64,000 bases of DNA from an uncultured Flavobacteriia bacterium (GCA_937975705.1 CALJTX010000038.1:1-64000); one strand, 5' to 3'; numbered from the stretch's first letter, positions 51,821-61,550 are shown. A program made the numbers and translations. The notes: generated from the letters alone by a model not told the origin.

Positions 51821-53170
51821 TTATAAAGTTAAATTAGTGATTTTAAGGGATGTAATAGTGAATTTCTTTTCTTTGCTATAGGCGCTTGAGCGCTGGTCTT
51901 TTTCGCGATAAACGACTTTGAAATTGCCTGGTTGCAGATTGATATTGCCTGCATTTTGATTGAATTTGAGATCGCAAACCCACTCCCACTGGCCCGGGTT
52001 GCGCTCATAAAACACTTGGCCAACAATACCTTTTGTCGATTGATATACAAATTGACCCGCAGCCGCAATATCGACACTGGTTATTTTGGATTGCTCAATT
52101 TTGACTTCTTTGTAAGTACGCGGCAACGTTAAGACCTCTAATTGGTAAGTCCCGACCAAATACTTCTGAATTTCGCCTAGTTGTTGAACGTGCAGCGTTT
52201 TGCCCGCTTCTGTTTGGAGCACCCGCGTTTCTAATTTGCTGCCTTCCGGGCTTTTTACGGAGGTTACCTTAAGCTGCCCCTGCCCTGCCGCTAACTGAAT
52301 GGTATTGTGCGTATGGGGAATGATGGCAATATTGTTTTTGGAAATCGGTGGCACCGTAGCCACGCGTAAGTCATAGCGCAGGGAGGGGTCGAGTACGAGC
52401 GTATCTGGCAAGCCCTTGCGGTTGAGTGTGTGGACGAACGTGTATTTTAAATTGAGAGTGCCCGCTTCGTACAAGAACATACTGACGTCTGTTTCGAGAG
52501 GCTTGGACTCTACCGTATTGAGATTGATCTGAACGGTTGTATTCAAAAGTGCCTTGGACAAAATATTAGAAAGCACGTTCTCAAATGCAGCTTTGCTCTC
52601 GGCATCGGTGTAGCTGCCAATGCACTCAAATTTGTCGAGGTAGCTGAGGTCCATGCCGAGGCCAATGACAAATGGCGTGACTTTGACACCTTTGTCTCGG
52701 AGTTTGCGGGCAATAATACATGGATCGTTGTCGCAGGACTCTAAACCATCGGTAATGAGAATAATGAAGTTGCGAGCAAGTGTGTCGGGGAAATCGGCAG
52801 CTGCGGCTTCCAAAGAGCGGGCAATTGGCGTGGCACCTTTGGCTTGCAGACCTTTGATCTTGGTTTTGATTGGGTCTATATTCGCAGGGCCAAAAGGAAC
52901 TTCTAATTTGGTGTCTTGGCAGTCTTGATAGGTGTTGGTGACGTTAGATTGGTGGCCATAAACACGTAGAGCAAGCTCTAAATTGGGAACACCGCGCAAA
53001 CTTTCAACGCTTTTGCTTAGCACTTCTTTGGCGGCAGCCATGCGCGTTTGGTTATTCCAGTCTAGATTCATGGAATTGGAGGCATCCAAAATAAAAAGGA
53101 TGCGCGTAGTGGTTTGGGCCCAGCCAAAACTGAAGTAGATCAGGAATATGAGCGCCCAAATTGTTTTCAC
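51821..53170 (-). CDS. Secreted VWA domain protein
   Basis: A 449-aa exported protein. A signal peptide (~1-18, ends FGWAQ) is followed by a von Willebrand type A domain (~20-200) with a complete MIDAS motif (LDASNSMN = DxSxS, GATPIARSL for Thr, ITDGLES for Asp). The C-terminal ~250 residues are beta-rich repeats of unknown family. The start is GTG 53170, sharing one base with the stop of the transketolase N-terminal gene. It shares no obvious function with transketolase. Confidence 0.88.
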   Translation of the reverse strand: MKTIWALIFLIYFSFGWAQTTTRILFILDASNSMNLDWNNQTRMAAAKEVLSKSVESLRGVPNLELALRVYGHQSNVTNTYQDCQDTKLEVPFGPANIDPIKTKIKGLQAKGATPIARSLEAAAADFPDTLARNFIILITDGLESCDNDPCIIARKLRDKGVKVTPFVIGLGMDLSYLDKFECIGSYTDAESKAAFENVLSNILSKALLNTTVQINLNTVESKPLETDVSMFLYEAGTLNLKYTFVHTLNRKGLPDTLVLDPSLRYDLRVATVPPISKNNIAIIPHTHNTIQLAAGQGQLKVTSVKSPEGSKLETRVLQTEAGKTLHVQQLGEIQKYLVGTYQLEVLTLPRTYKEVKIEQSKITSVDIAAAGQFVYQSTKGIVGQVFYERNPGQWEWVCDLKFNQNAGNINLQPGNFKVVYREKDQRSSAYSKEKKFTITSLKITNLTL

Positions 53171-54012
53171 TAGTAGTCTCCGAGGGTTTCTGGAAGTTGG
53201 TCAAGTGCCACCTGAAGCTGCTCAGCATTTGGCGCAACGCCATGCCATTTGTGAGAGCCCATCATGTAATCTACACCTTGGCCCATTTCAGTTTTCATGA
53301 TAATAACAACTGGCTTTCCGTTGCCGGTTAGGGCTTTGGCTTGTTGCATGGTGCTGCGGATGCTGTCAAAATTGTGGCCGTCCATTTGTAGGACTTCCCA
53401 ACCGAAAGCAACCCATTTTTGCGCGAGGTCTCCGAGAGAGAGTACTTCATCTACATCGCCATCAATTTGGCGACCGTTGGCGTCTATAGTTGCGATGATG
53501 TTGTCTACTTTGTTGGCTGCAGCGTACATGGCTGCCTCCCAAATTTGACCTTCTTGCAGTTCGCCGTCGCCGTGTAAAGTATACACCAACGTAGGATCTT
53601 GGTTGAGTTTTTTGATTTGTGCGGCACCTAACCCGACGGAGAGCCCTTGCCCTAATGAGCCTGAAGCCATGCGAATGCCTGGTAAGTTTTTGTCGGTAGA
53701 AGGGTGGCCTTGGAGGCGCGCACCCAATTTGCGAAAAGTGGCAAGTTCTGCCGCAGGAAAATAACCCGCTCTGGCCAAAACACTGTACCAAACTGGAGAG
53801 ATGTGGCCGTTGGACAAAAAGAAAAGGTCTTCGTTTTTGCCGTCCATTTGAAAATCAGCCGCATTGTGCTGCATTTGCTCAAAATATAAATACGTTAGAA
53901 AGTCTGTGCAACCAAGCGAGCCACCAGGGTGCCCTGAATTGACGGCCGAAACCATTCTAACGATATCTCTTCTTACTTGTGAGGCAATGCCTGCCAATGC
54001 TGTGTTTTCCAT
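53170..54012 (-). CDS. Transketolase N-terminal subunit
   Basis: A 280-aa half transketolase that binds the thiamine diphosphate. Signatures: RRDIVRMVSAVNSGHPGGSL, FFLSNGHISPVWYSVLA, ASGSLGQGLSVGLGAAQ and the cofactor motif LHGDGELQEGQIWEA with DNIIATIDANGRQIDG. ATG 54012 gives the normal start; a longer reading to 54039 adds nine unneeded residues. Its partner is the gene at 50856. Confidence 0.93.
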   Translation of the reverse strand: MENTALAGIASQVRRDIVRMVSAVNSGHPGGSLGCTDFLTYLYFEQMQHNAADFQMDGKNEDLFFLSNGHISPVWYSVLARAGYFPAAELATFRKLGARLQGHPSTDKNLPGIRMASGSLGQGLSVGLGAAQIKKLNQDPTLVYTLHGDGELQEGQIWEAAMYAAANKVDNIIATIDANGRQIDGDVDEVLSLGDLAQKWVAFGWEVLQMDGHNFDSIRSTMQQAKALTGNGKPVVIIMKTEMGQGVDYMMGSHKWHGVAPNAEQLQVALDQLPETLGDY

Positions 54013-54038
54013 GATAAAATATTGTACTTTTCGTGCCA

Positions 54039-54046
54039 CAAAGCTA
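54039..54046 (-). promoter_or_regulatory. Putative -7 box for the transketolase-VWA operon
   Basis: The - strand reads TAGCTTTG, an exact TAnnTTTG, 26 bases before ATG 54012. No TTG at a good distance is visible. Confidence 0.45.
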
Positions 54047-54138
54047 CGTTTTATTAACTTAGCCTTTGATTTAAAACTTTAAACATTTGATGCAACTTTT
54101 CAACGAGAAGTTACGTCTTCAACCGAATTCTACGCATT

Positions 54139-54513
54139 ATGAAACTATTTTACGCCCTATTTTTTATTCTTTTGAGCCTTTCAAGTTGGTCTCAAACGGT
54201 CGAGTCTCAGCTTAGCAAAAGTTATTCCAAAGAAGAGATTGCGCAGTTTAAAACTGAAAATTCCTTGCCGCTATACACATACGCAATTGACCACGCTTGT
54301 TACCTTATACAAGCTCCTCAAGGTAAGGATATCTCTCAGTTCGATGTGCTCGATTTACCTACTCAAAACAACACCTTACCCCTTCGATTTACAGATTTTG
54401 GTTTCAAAATTCTCGATCGCACTCAATACTTCAAAGTGGCGAATTCCGACCAGCTCTTGGTGGTCAAGTCTAAAAACGTTCTTTCATTAGAAATGCAAAA
54501 TCAGAAAAAATGA
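54139..54513 (+). CDS. Small exported protein upstream of a T9SS cargo
   Basis: A 124-aa protein with a signal peptide (ends LSSWSQ). The mature ~105 residues contain helix then strands (QTVESQLSKSYSKEEIAQF, PLYTYAIDHACYLIQAPQG) and end in a Lys/Gln-rich tail. I do not know the family. Its TGA overlaps the ATG of the next gene (4 bases), so it is translationally coupled to the type B cargo protein. A secretion helper or partner role is a guess from that coupling. Confidence 0.75.
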   Translation: MKLFYALFFILLSLSSWSQTVESQLSKSYSKEEIAQFKTENSLPLYTYAIDHACYLIQAPQGKDISQFDVLDLPTQNNTLPLRFTDFGFKILDRTQYFKVANSDQLLVVKSKNVLSLEMQNQKK

Positions 54514-56978
54514 AACATTTCTTACTCACGCTAAGCGTATTTTTTGGTCTTATTTCAGGCCTCAACGCACAAGTTACCCTTACTTTAACTGGACCTGACT
54601 ACGGTCAAACCAACCCGCTCAACTGCTCTGGAATTGTGCCAACTGGCGGCACGAACTTCATTGATGGAACGGGGAACTACACGCCAAACATGGACGAAAC
54701 TTTAGTGCTTTGCCCTGATCTCACGCAAGGTTCAAAAGTATCTATTGCCTTTGCCACCAACATTGGTTTTGAATGGGATGTGCACCCTACAGATACACTT
54801 TATATCTACGACGGGCCGTCAACTGCCTCGCCTTTACTCGGCGCTTACAATAGCGGCACCAACCCTGTTGGTCTTTTTGCACAGGCGTCTTGGAACAATC
54901 CTACGGGCTGTCTGACTTTGCGTTTCAAATCAAACGGTGCCAATGAAGGCACTGGTTGGGTGGCTAACGTTGCATGTGGCAATCCGCCACAGCCTATTAT
55001 TGCTCATGTAGAAGCCTTCAAAAATGGTGGTGGTACCAACATAATGAACCCACTAGATACCGGCTTTGTAGACCTCTGCCCAGGCGACAGCGTCTTGCTC
55101 AAAGCGTTGCCCGGGTTTCCGCATTCCTTAGAAAACACCAACACTGGTTATTCACAAACCAATGCCAACTGTACTTTTGTCTGGACAATCGGCGGTGTAG
55201 GCCAATTCACTGGCGACCAAATTTGGTTTACACCAACTGCGAATACAGGTTATTACGTAGACCTCGCTGTTACAGACCAATTTCCACAAACCATTCACTC
55301 TAATTTCAAAGTGCGCGTTTCTATTCCTCCAATTTTTGCAGGAACAGGGCCACTTGAAGACACCGTTTGTTTGGGTCAAAACTCTTACCTCGTTGGTGGC
55401 GTCACGCCTCAAGATACCGTAGGTATTGAAATCCCCGGAGGTACTTTCCAAATTGGTGGAACTTTTGCAGGCCTAACTTTCTTGCCAGATGGTGCAGGGC
55501 AAATGTACCAAACCGACATTCCAATGTCTGGTTTTGACTCCACGGCTGTCATTACTTCAGGAGCCGATATCGAACAAATTTGCTTGGACATCGAGCACTC
55601 TTACATCGGCGATATCGAAATTGCACTCACCTGCCCTAATGGTACTACCGTATCCTTAATGAACGCTTACAACCAAACACCGTTTGGGTGGGCCGAACTC
55701 GTTCCGGGCGGTTGCGGCAATGGCATCAGTACATTCTTAGGCAACGACACCGACATCGACGGCGGTAACCCAGGCTCTCCTGTCTGGAGCTATTGCTTCT
55801 CTACTACCAACAACACGTTTAACACCATTTGTGCAGAAAATGCCGCTGGCAATACCGTTATCAACGACTACGGCTTTCCTTCCATGAATCCGAACGGCGT
55901 ATACCTCCCCGATGGCGATTTCAATCAATTTGCAGGTTGCCCCATCAATGGCAACTGGACCATCTCTGTTCAAGACAACCAAGGCATCGATGACGGCTAT
56001 ATTTTCTCTTGGGGAATCTACTTCAATGCTTCACTCTATCCAGAAAGCGAAGGCTACCAAAATTATGTCGTCACAGAAGGTTGGGCATCCGACCCAACTA
56101 TAATTTCTGGCCAAAATGACACCCTGATCGTGATCCAGCCCAGCACGCCAGGCATTACCAACTACACTTACAACATCACAGATAATTTTGGTTGCAACTA
56201 CGACACCACAGTTTCTTTCGTTGTTTTGCCTCGCCCAGCAATTTTTTCAGACACCGCAGTTTGTAACTACAGCTACTTTGTTGGCAATACCTCAGCATAC
56301 GCGGGTGGTCAATGGTTTGCTCTAGACACAGCGGTTCATTTTGTTCCGAATAACCTCATAGACAACCCACAAATCACCACCTACAACATGGGCGGCGTCT
56401 TCCCTGTGTTTTACATAGACAACGCATGTCAAGACACGGTCTCATCTAGCATAGAATTCATGCCATATGTATATGCGGCTATTTTTGATTCTGCAATTTG
56501 CCAAGGAGCAAGCCTTTGGCTCAACCCTTATGTAATCAATACTCCGCCGCTTCAAAGTGGCTACAGCCCGCCTATCAACGGACAATGGTGGGACGGCAGC
56601 ACAGAAGTACCAAGACTCGCTACTGAAGCCGGAAACTATATTTATACCGCTCAAAATTCTTGTAACACCATTAGCGATACATCCAACATCACCTACAAAC
56701 CATGTGATATCACTGCACCAAACGTTGTGGTGCTCTCTTCACAAACTGGCAACGAGGCGTTTTTTGTAAACTATGAGGGTATTTCAAGCTTCAACTGTAC
56801 TATTCTGAACCGTTGGGGTAATGTCATCTTTGAATACACGAACCCAGCAGAAAAATGGTACGGAAAAACAGCATCTGGTGACATCGTAGAAGAAGGAACC
56901 TACTTCTACCGCATAGATGCGACCCTAGATGGTGGTATTGAGCTGCAAAAACACGGATTTGTCGTGCTGAAGTACTAA
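54510..56978 (+). CDS. T9SS type B cargo with CUB-like and P-type domains
   Basis: An 822-aa secreted protein. A signal peptide ends SGLNAQ. Residues ~20-155 resemble a CUB domain (DVHPTDTLYIYDGPSTASPL, GCLTLRFKSNGANEGTGWVA). A PKD-like region follows, then a proprotein convertase P-like domain (~310-505; ICLDIEHSYIGDIEIALTCP, NGNWTISVQDNQGIDDGYI). Ig-like modules come next, and a gliding motility-associated type B tail at ~735-822 (ILNRWGNVIFEYTN, GTYFYRIDATL, KHGFVVLKY). Unlike the two other type B cargo genes it has no PorP/SprF neighbour; a small exported protein sits in front instead. Confidence 0.9.
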   Translation: MKHFLLTLSVFFGLISGLNAQVTLTLTGPDYGQTNPLNCSGIVPTGGTNFIDGTGNYTPNMDETLVLCPDLTQGSKVSIAFATNIGFEWDVHPTDTLYIYDGPSTASPLLGAYNSGTNPVGLFAQASWNNPTGCLTLRFKSNGANEGTGWVANVACGNPPQPIIAHVEAFKNGGGTNIMNPLDTGFVDLCPGDSVLLKALPGFPHSLENTNTGYSQTNANCTFVWTIGGVGQFTGDQIWFTPTANTGYYVDLAVTDQFPQTIHSNFKVRVSIPPIFAGTGPLEDTVCLGQNSYLVGGVTPQDTVGIEIPGGTFQIGGTFAGLTFLPDGAGQMYQTDIPMSGFDSTAVITSGADIEQICLDIEHSYIGDIEIALTCPNGTTVSLMNAYNQTPFGWAELVPGGCGNGISTFLGNDTDIDGGNPGSPVWSYCFSTTNNTFNTICAENAAGNTVINDYGFPSMNPNGVYLPDGDFNQFAGCPINGNWTISVQDNQGIDDGYIFSWGIYFNASLYPESEGYQNYVVTEGWASDPTIISGQNDTLIVIQPSTPGITNYTYNITDNFGCNYDTTVSFVVLPRPAIFSDTAVCNYSYFVGNTSAYAGGQWFALDTAVHFVPNNLIDNPQITTYNMGGVFPVFYIDNACQDTVSSSIEFMPYVYAAIFDSAICQGASLWLNPYVINTPPLQSGYSPPINGQWWDGSTEVPRLATEAGNYIYTAQNSCNTISDTSNITYKPCDITAPNVVVLSSQTGNEAFFVNYEGISSFNCTILNRWGNVIFEYTNPAEKWYGKTASGDIVEEGTYFYRIDATLDGGIELQKHGFVVLKY

Positions 56979-56985
56979 CATTGCT

Positions 56986-56993
56986 TATTTTTG
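56986..56993 (+). promoter_or_regulatory. Promoter candidate for hutU
   Basis: TATTTTTG is an exact TAnnTTTG box 16 bases before ATG 57010. A TTTG at 56958-56961 lies 24 bases upstream of it, somewhat far for a -33 element. Confidence 0.45.
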
Positions 56994-57009
56994 TGGCAAA
57001 ACTATACCA

Positions 57010-59010
57010 ATGATCAGTTTTGCCGACGAAATCAAACAAGGAATACCCACAGCACTCCCAGCTGCAAAAGCCTGGGATCCAGCTATCAATCATGCGCCAA
57101 AGCGCAAAGAGATCCTAAGCCCTGCTGAAAAGAAATTGGCGATTGCCAACGCCTTGCGCTATTTCCCGAAAGATCAGCACGCCATTCTTGCTGCCGAATT
57201 TGCAGAAGAATTGCAAACCTATGGCCGCATCTACATGTACAGGTTCATGCCTGAACATCCCATTTTTGCGCGCTCAATAGACGCATACCCAGGCAAATCT
57301 GAACAAGCAAAAGCCATCATGCTCATGATCCAAAATAACCTGGATCATCGCGTGGCACAACATCCGCACGAACTCATCACCTATGGTGGAAACGGCGCTG
57401 TATTTCAAAACTGGATCCAGTACCGCTTGGTCATGCAGTACTTATCAGAAATGACAGACGAGCAAACGTTAGTCATGTACTCTGGCCATCCAATGGGCTT
57501 GTTTCCATCGCATTCAAATGCACCGCGCGTCGTAGTGACCAACGGCATGATGATCCCCAATTACTCTAAACCTGACGACTGGGAAAAATTCAATGCGTTG
57601 GGCGTTACGCAATACGGCCAAATGACTGCCGGTTCTTATATGTATATCGGGCCACAAGGAATTGTCCATGGCACCACTATTACCGTACTCAACGCAGTGC
57701 GTAGACTAGCAAAAACCAGAGATGACATCAAAGGCAAGCTGTTTTTAACTGCAGGATTAGGTGGTATGTCAGGAGCGCAACCAAAAGCCGGAAACATCGC
57801 CGGCGTGATTTCAGTTACTGCTGAAGTCAATCCAAAAGCGGCCCGCACAAGACACGAGCAAGGCTGGGTAGACGAAATCATCTCAGATTTAGATGTATTG
57901 GTAACAAGAGTAAAAAAGGCGCAAGCGTCCAAAGAGGTTGTTTCTATCGCTTACCTCGGTAATGTAGTCGACGTCTGGGAAAAATTCGACCAAACAGGTG
58001 TGCATGTAGACCTCGGCTCAGATCAAACCTCTCTGCACAACCCTTGGGCGGGGGGTTATTATCCTGCTGGCTTGAGCTTTGAGCAAGCCAACGACATGAT
58101 GGCCAATGACCCAGAAAACTTTAAAACATACGTGCAAGAAAGTTTGCGCAGACATGCAGCAGCCGTCAACAAACATACCGCCAAAGGAACTTATTTCTTT
58201 GACTACGGAAATGCATTTTTACTTGAGTCTTCCAGAGCAGGTGGCGAAGTCATGGCCGAAAACCATATCGACTTCAAATACCCTTCCTACATTCAAGATA
58301 TTTTAGGCCCGATGTGCTTTGATTTTGGCTTTGGACCCTTCCGTTGGGTCTGCGCCAGTGGCAAGCCAGAAGACCTCGAAAAAACAGACGCCATTGCCTG
58401 CCAAGTGCTCGAGACCATGATGGCAGAGAGCCCAACAGAGATCCAACAGCAAATGGCCGACAACATTCAATGGATCAAGGGCGCACAAGAAAACAAATTA
58501 GTCGTTGGTTCGCAAGCGCGCATTTTGTATGCCGACGCCGAAGGGCGCATGCGCATTGCCGCAGCTTTTAACGCAGCAATTGCAAATGGTGAAATTGGAC
58601 CAGTCATTTTAGGCCGCGATCACCACGATGTTTCCGGAACAGACTCCCCTTATCGCGAAACTTCCAATATTTACGACGGCTCGCGCTTCACCGCCGACAT
58701 GGCCATTCAAAATGTAATCGGAGACAGCTTTAGAGGCGCCACGTGGGTGAGTATTCACAACGGAGGCGGCGTAGGTTGGGGCGAGGTCATTAATGGTGGC
58801 TTTGGCATGCTCTTAGATGGCTCTGCGCAAGCACAGCGCAACCTCACGAGTATGTTGCATTGGGATGTCAATAATGGTATCGCCAGACGCAATTGGGCAC
58901 GAAATGAAAATGCAGTTTTTGCAATCAAACGCGCCATGGAGGCAGAGCCGCTTTTGAAAGTAACGCTCCCCAACTTAGTCGATGATCAGTTATTAGATGG
59001 CCTATTTTGA
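57010..59010 (+). CDS. hutU: Urocanate hydratase
   Basis: A 666-aa cytoplasmic enzyme that uses tightly bound NAD to hydrate urocanate to imidazolonepropionate in histidine breakdown. Signatures are LITYGGNGAVFQNWIQYRL, YSGHPMGLFPSH, NGMMIPNYS, TAGLGGMSGAQPKAG, DQTSLHNPWAGGYYPAG and GGVGWGEVINGGFG. The length matches the longer urocanase of Bacteroidota. No hutH, hutI or hutG is adjacent, so the pathway genes are scattered or lie elsewhere. Confidence 0.96.
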   Translation: MISFADEIKQGIPTALPAAKAWDPAINHAPKRKEILSPAEKKLAIANALRYFPKDQHAILAAEFAEELQTYGRIYMYRFMPEHPIFARSIDAYPGKSEQAKAIMLMIQNNLDHRVAQHPHELITYGGNGAVFQNWIQYRLVMQYLSEMTDEQTLVMYSGHPMGLFPSHSNAPRVVVTNGMMIPNYSKPDDWEKFNALGVTQYGQMTAGSYMYIGPQGIVHGTTITVLNAVRRLAKTRDDIKGKLFLTAGLGGMSGAQPKAGNIAGVISVTAEVNPKAARTRHEQGWVDEIISDLDVLVTRVKKAQASKEVVSIAYLGNVVDVWEKFDQTGVHVDLGSDQTSLHNPWAGGYYPAGLSFEQANDMMANDPENFKTYVQESLRRHAAAVNKHTAKGTYFFDYGNAFLLESSRAGGEVMAENHIDFKYPSYIQDILGPMCFDFGFGPFRWVCASGKPEDLEKTDAIACQVLETMMAESPTEIQQQMADNIQWIKGAQENKLVVGSQARILYADAEGRMRIAAAFNAAIANGEIGPVILGRDHHDVSGTDSPYRETSNIYDGSRFTADMAIQNVIGDSFRGATWVSIHNGGGVGWGEVINGGFGMLLDGSAQAQRNLTSMLHWDVNNGIARRNWARNENAVFAIKRAMEAEPLLKVTLPNLVDDQLLDGLF

Positions 59011-59033
59011 TATTCAACCCCATTCGGGTCAAG

Positions 59034-59978
59034 TCAATTTTTAGGGAAGGCAGCGCGCAAGAAGTCACCTTTACTGGTCGGCATCTCAAAATGCAAGATT
59101 TCCGCAATTGTTGTAGAGATGTCTATCATTTCGGCTTCTTCGCTGACCACAACACCTTTAGGGGTGTCTGGACCCAAAACCAATAGGGAAATGTGACGGC
59201 AGCCCGCACACCGACAACCGTGATTGACAAAACCAGAGCGCACGCCATCTAAATGCCTACCGTGGTCATTGGTGATGAGTAGTGTGGTCTGATCGCGCAG
59301 CACAGGGTTGGCTTGAATCAATTGCCAAAGCTGAGCAGCATACAAATCGGTTTGGGTAATTGACTCCAGATATTTATCCCAGTTGTTGGCGTGGCCATAC
59401 ACATCTACTGCCAAAAGGTTGATGAGCATGAGTTGCGGTGGATTGGCCGCTTGTATCAATTCACGGGTTTTGGCAAAAGTTTTGTCGTCTCGACCATAAC
59501 CCAATCCATTCCCATTTGGGCCACAATACGTGCTTGCCACAAACTGATTGTTCCATTTTTTGTGTGAAGTATTGACCAACACATCCAATTTTCCCTTACT
59601 CGCAACTACGTAAGCCGCGGTGGAATCTTTCCCGCTTGCCTGTAAAAAGTACTGAAAAATATTCGGCTGTTTTGGCAAGGCTGTACCGGCATTTGAAATG
59701 CGCTGATAGGTTCCTGTTACAATAGCGGTATGCCCAGGAACGGTAAAAGTCGGGCCGTTGTTTTTAAAATTGGCGTAAAAGGTGCCTTCGTGTTTGAGCG
59801 AGTCGCAAAGAATAGGGCTGTACTTACACGTGGGCTCGCCGTATGTTTCTGAATAACGCGGGCCATCGATTACTAGAATATAAACGTATTTCGTCTTGTA
59901 ATTAGTCTGTGTATTTTGCGCTGATACTGGCCCTAATAAATTGAGGCAAAGGAGCGCCAAGAAAATGATTCTTTCCAT
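59034..59978 (-). CDS. Alkaline phosphatase superfamily protein (type I phosphodiesterase-like)
   Basis: A 314-aa exported metalloenzyme candidate. A signal peptide ends GPVSAQ. The fold's metal and nucleophile positions are visible: YILVIDGPRYSETYG (Asp), the nucleophile Thr in PTFTVPGHTAIVTGTY, NLLAVDVYGHANN, and LLITNDHGRHLDGV (Asp-His). An H-G-C-R-C-A-G-C cluster near ~232-239 (NHGCRCAGCRHIS) is a distinctive Cys-rich insert. It should hydrolyse a phosphodiester or phosphomonoester in the periplasm; the substrate is unknown. It is convergent with hutU. Confidence 0.87.
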   Translation of the reverse strand: MERIIFLALLCLNLLGPVSAQNTQTNYKTKYVYILVIDGPRYSETYGEPTCKYSPILCDSLKHEGTFYANFKNNGPTFTVPGHTAIVTGTYQRISNAGTALPKQPNIFQYFLQASGKDSTAAYVVASKGKLDVLVNTSHKKWNNQFVASTYCGPNGNGLGYGRDDKTFAKTRELIQAANPPQLMLINLLAVDVYGHANNWDKYLESITQTDLYAAQLWQLIQANPVLRDQTTLLITNDHGRHLDGVRSGFVNHGCRCAGCRHISLLVLGPDTPKGVVVSEEAEMIDISTTIAEILHFEMPTSKGDFLRAAFPKN

Positions 59979-60018
59979 TGGCTAAAATTACACAGAAAAC
60001 ACCAAAGAAATCGCTTTC

Positions 60019-61443
60019 TTAAATGCGCTGTAATTTAAACACTGTTTGAGGTTTCGTATTACTTGAACATTTCAAGATAAAGAAACCCACCTGTGGTAAA
60101 GTCAATAGTTCAACCGTATTTGTAGCCTTAAATGCTTGGATCAATCTGCCAGAAGCATCAACTAATTCAAGTTGATCGCCGGCTTGTAAACCATTGATTT
60201 GAACAGTTTCGGAAGTCGGATTCGGAAATACTTGGATTGGAGCAACATCTAAGTCATTTATACCAGCTAGATTCGCATCATAGACAACGCGAATGGGGAT
60301 GCTTTTCATTACCGTCTGCGCAGGTGTACCATTGTCAGTAGTTTCAATTTGAATATGATACAAGCCAGGTTGCACTCCTGTTGCATCAAATGTAAGATCG
60401 AATCCGGTGAACTCATTGCTGACACTATTCGTGAGGTAAGTGAGTGCAGTTGGTTCGTCACAAGTAATGGTTGTGGTTAGTATTTGACCGATTTCAGGAG
60501 TACTGATGCCGATTGAGAAATCTACGGCATTCAAACTTTTTAAGGTGTCGCCTGTATACACATCTATGGTATCGCAAATGCCACTGCTCATAACGAGTGG
60601 CGGAATATTTGAATTGGTATTGGCTAGGTCAAAATAGATTTCTTGACCATCTAAAAAATCTACGCCATCATTTGCGCTATATGGCCCGTCAAATGCTACA
60701 CCCGGAGCATCAAACTGCCCCACTTGGAAATAATTGATGCCATTGCCAATATTCACGCCTACAGTAGCAGGTGAGCCACCAAAACCGTTCACGCCTATAG
60801 AAGCTGCGCCAGTTGTCCATTGCATATCGCCATAGCAGAAAGAAACATTGTTGCCGTTGGGTATCAAGGTGTCTAAACCATCTGAGATGATCAACTGAAA
60901 GGTATTGAGTTTGTCTTCCATCATGGAGAAGTAACCAACGTGGTCCCAAACAATCACTAAGGAATGTGGATTCATTTTATACCAAACATTGCCACCATTT
61001 GCAGAACGTGTATCGACATCTGCCCAAAACGGAGAAATCATGTTAAAGGATGGGTCCGGAAACGCATTGGCAGTAAAAGTAAAATACGGCTGTAAAAAGG
61101 AGATGTTTCCGTTGTTGTTGATATAAAGACTGTCGTAGTTAGTGCCATAAAAACTGAAGTCAAAAGGCAATTGAATACTGTTTGAATAGTTGTCGTCGTT
61201 GGGTAGCATGGCCAATTGAAACGTAGAGTCTAATGGAATAAGGCAATCGCATAAACCTGTTTTTTGAACCTGAGCTCCGGAATAATGTTGGTTTACGCCA
61301 GAGGCAGCTGGTGCCAGCACCTCAACGCCATTTAGGCCATTAGTTTGTTTGAGTGCTTGATAAGCCTTGGAATCTAGGGTAACTTGCTGTGCCATTGCAA
61401 ATGAGATAGAAAGCATAGCGCAGGCGAGGTAAAATAGACGCAT
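60019..61443 (-). CDS. T9SS type A cargo with nidogen-like beta domain
   Basis: A 474-aa secreted protein. ATG 61443 gives a clean signal peptide (ends SFAMAQ); a longer frame to 61524 starts in the promoter region. Residues ~55-260 resemble the nidogen-like (NIDO) region seen in surface proteins (LPFDFSFYGTNYDSLYINNN, ISPFWADVDTRSANGGNVW, LIISDGLDTLIPNGNNVSFC). An Ig-like module and a type A sorting domain (VFPNPTSETVQINGLQ, VGFFILKC) follow. It is divergent from the suf operon. Confidence 0.86.
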   Translation of the reverse strand: MRLFYLACAMLSISFAMAQQVTLDSKAYQALKQTNGLNGVEVLAPAASGVNQHYSGAQVQKTGLCDCLIPLDSTFQLAMLPNDDNYSNSIQLPFDFSFYGTNYDSLYINNNGNISFLQPYFTFTANAFPDPSFNMISPFWADVDTRSANGGNVWYKMNPHSLVIVWDHVGYFSMMEDKLNTFQLIISDGLDTLIPNGNNVSFCYGDMQWTTGAASIGVNGFGGSPATVGVNIGNGINYFQVGQFDAPGVAFDGPYSANDGVDFLDGQEIYFDLANTNSNIPPLVMSSGICDTIDVYTGDTLKSLNAVDFSIGISTPEIGQILTTTITCDEPTALTYLTNSVSNEFTGFDLTFDATGVQPGLYHIQIETTDNGTPAQTVMKSIPIRVVYDANLAGINDLDVAPIQVFPNPTSETVQINGLQAGDQLELVDASGRLIQAFKATNTVELLTLPQVGFFILKCSSNTKPQTVFKLQRI

Positions 61444-61518
61444 CGGTTTGTTTTTAAGTAAGTTGAGTGTTAAATTAAGCAAAACACAAACAACTGCATA
61501 ATTTCTTTGTTTAAATCC

Positions 61519-61550
61519 TTGCATGCAATACCATTAAAGTGGTAAATTTG
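61519..61550 (+). promoter_or_regulatory. Bacteroidota-type promoter for the suf operon
   Basis: TTG at 61519-61521 and an exact TAnnTTTG box, TAAATTTG (61543-61550), are separated by 21 bases. The start codon is 46 bases downstream of the box. No IscR-type or other operator is evident. Confidence 0.6.

Noticed and set aside
59011..59040. ACCC...GGGT hairpin between hutU and the convergent phosphodiesterase gene
   Set aside because: Four-base stem with a poorly placed T run; not supportable as a terminator.
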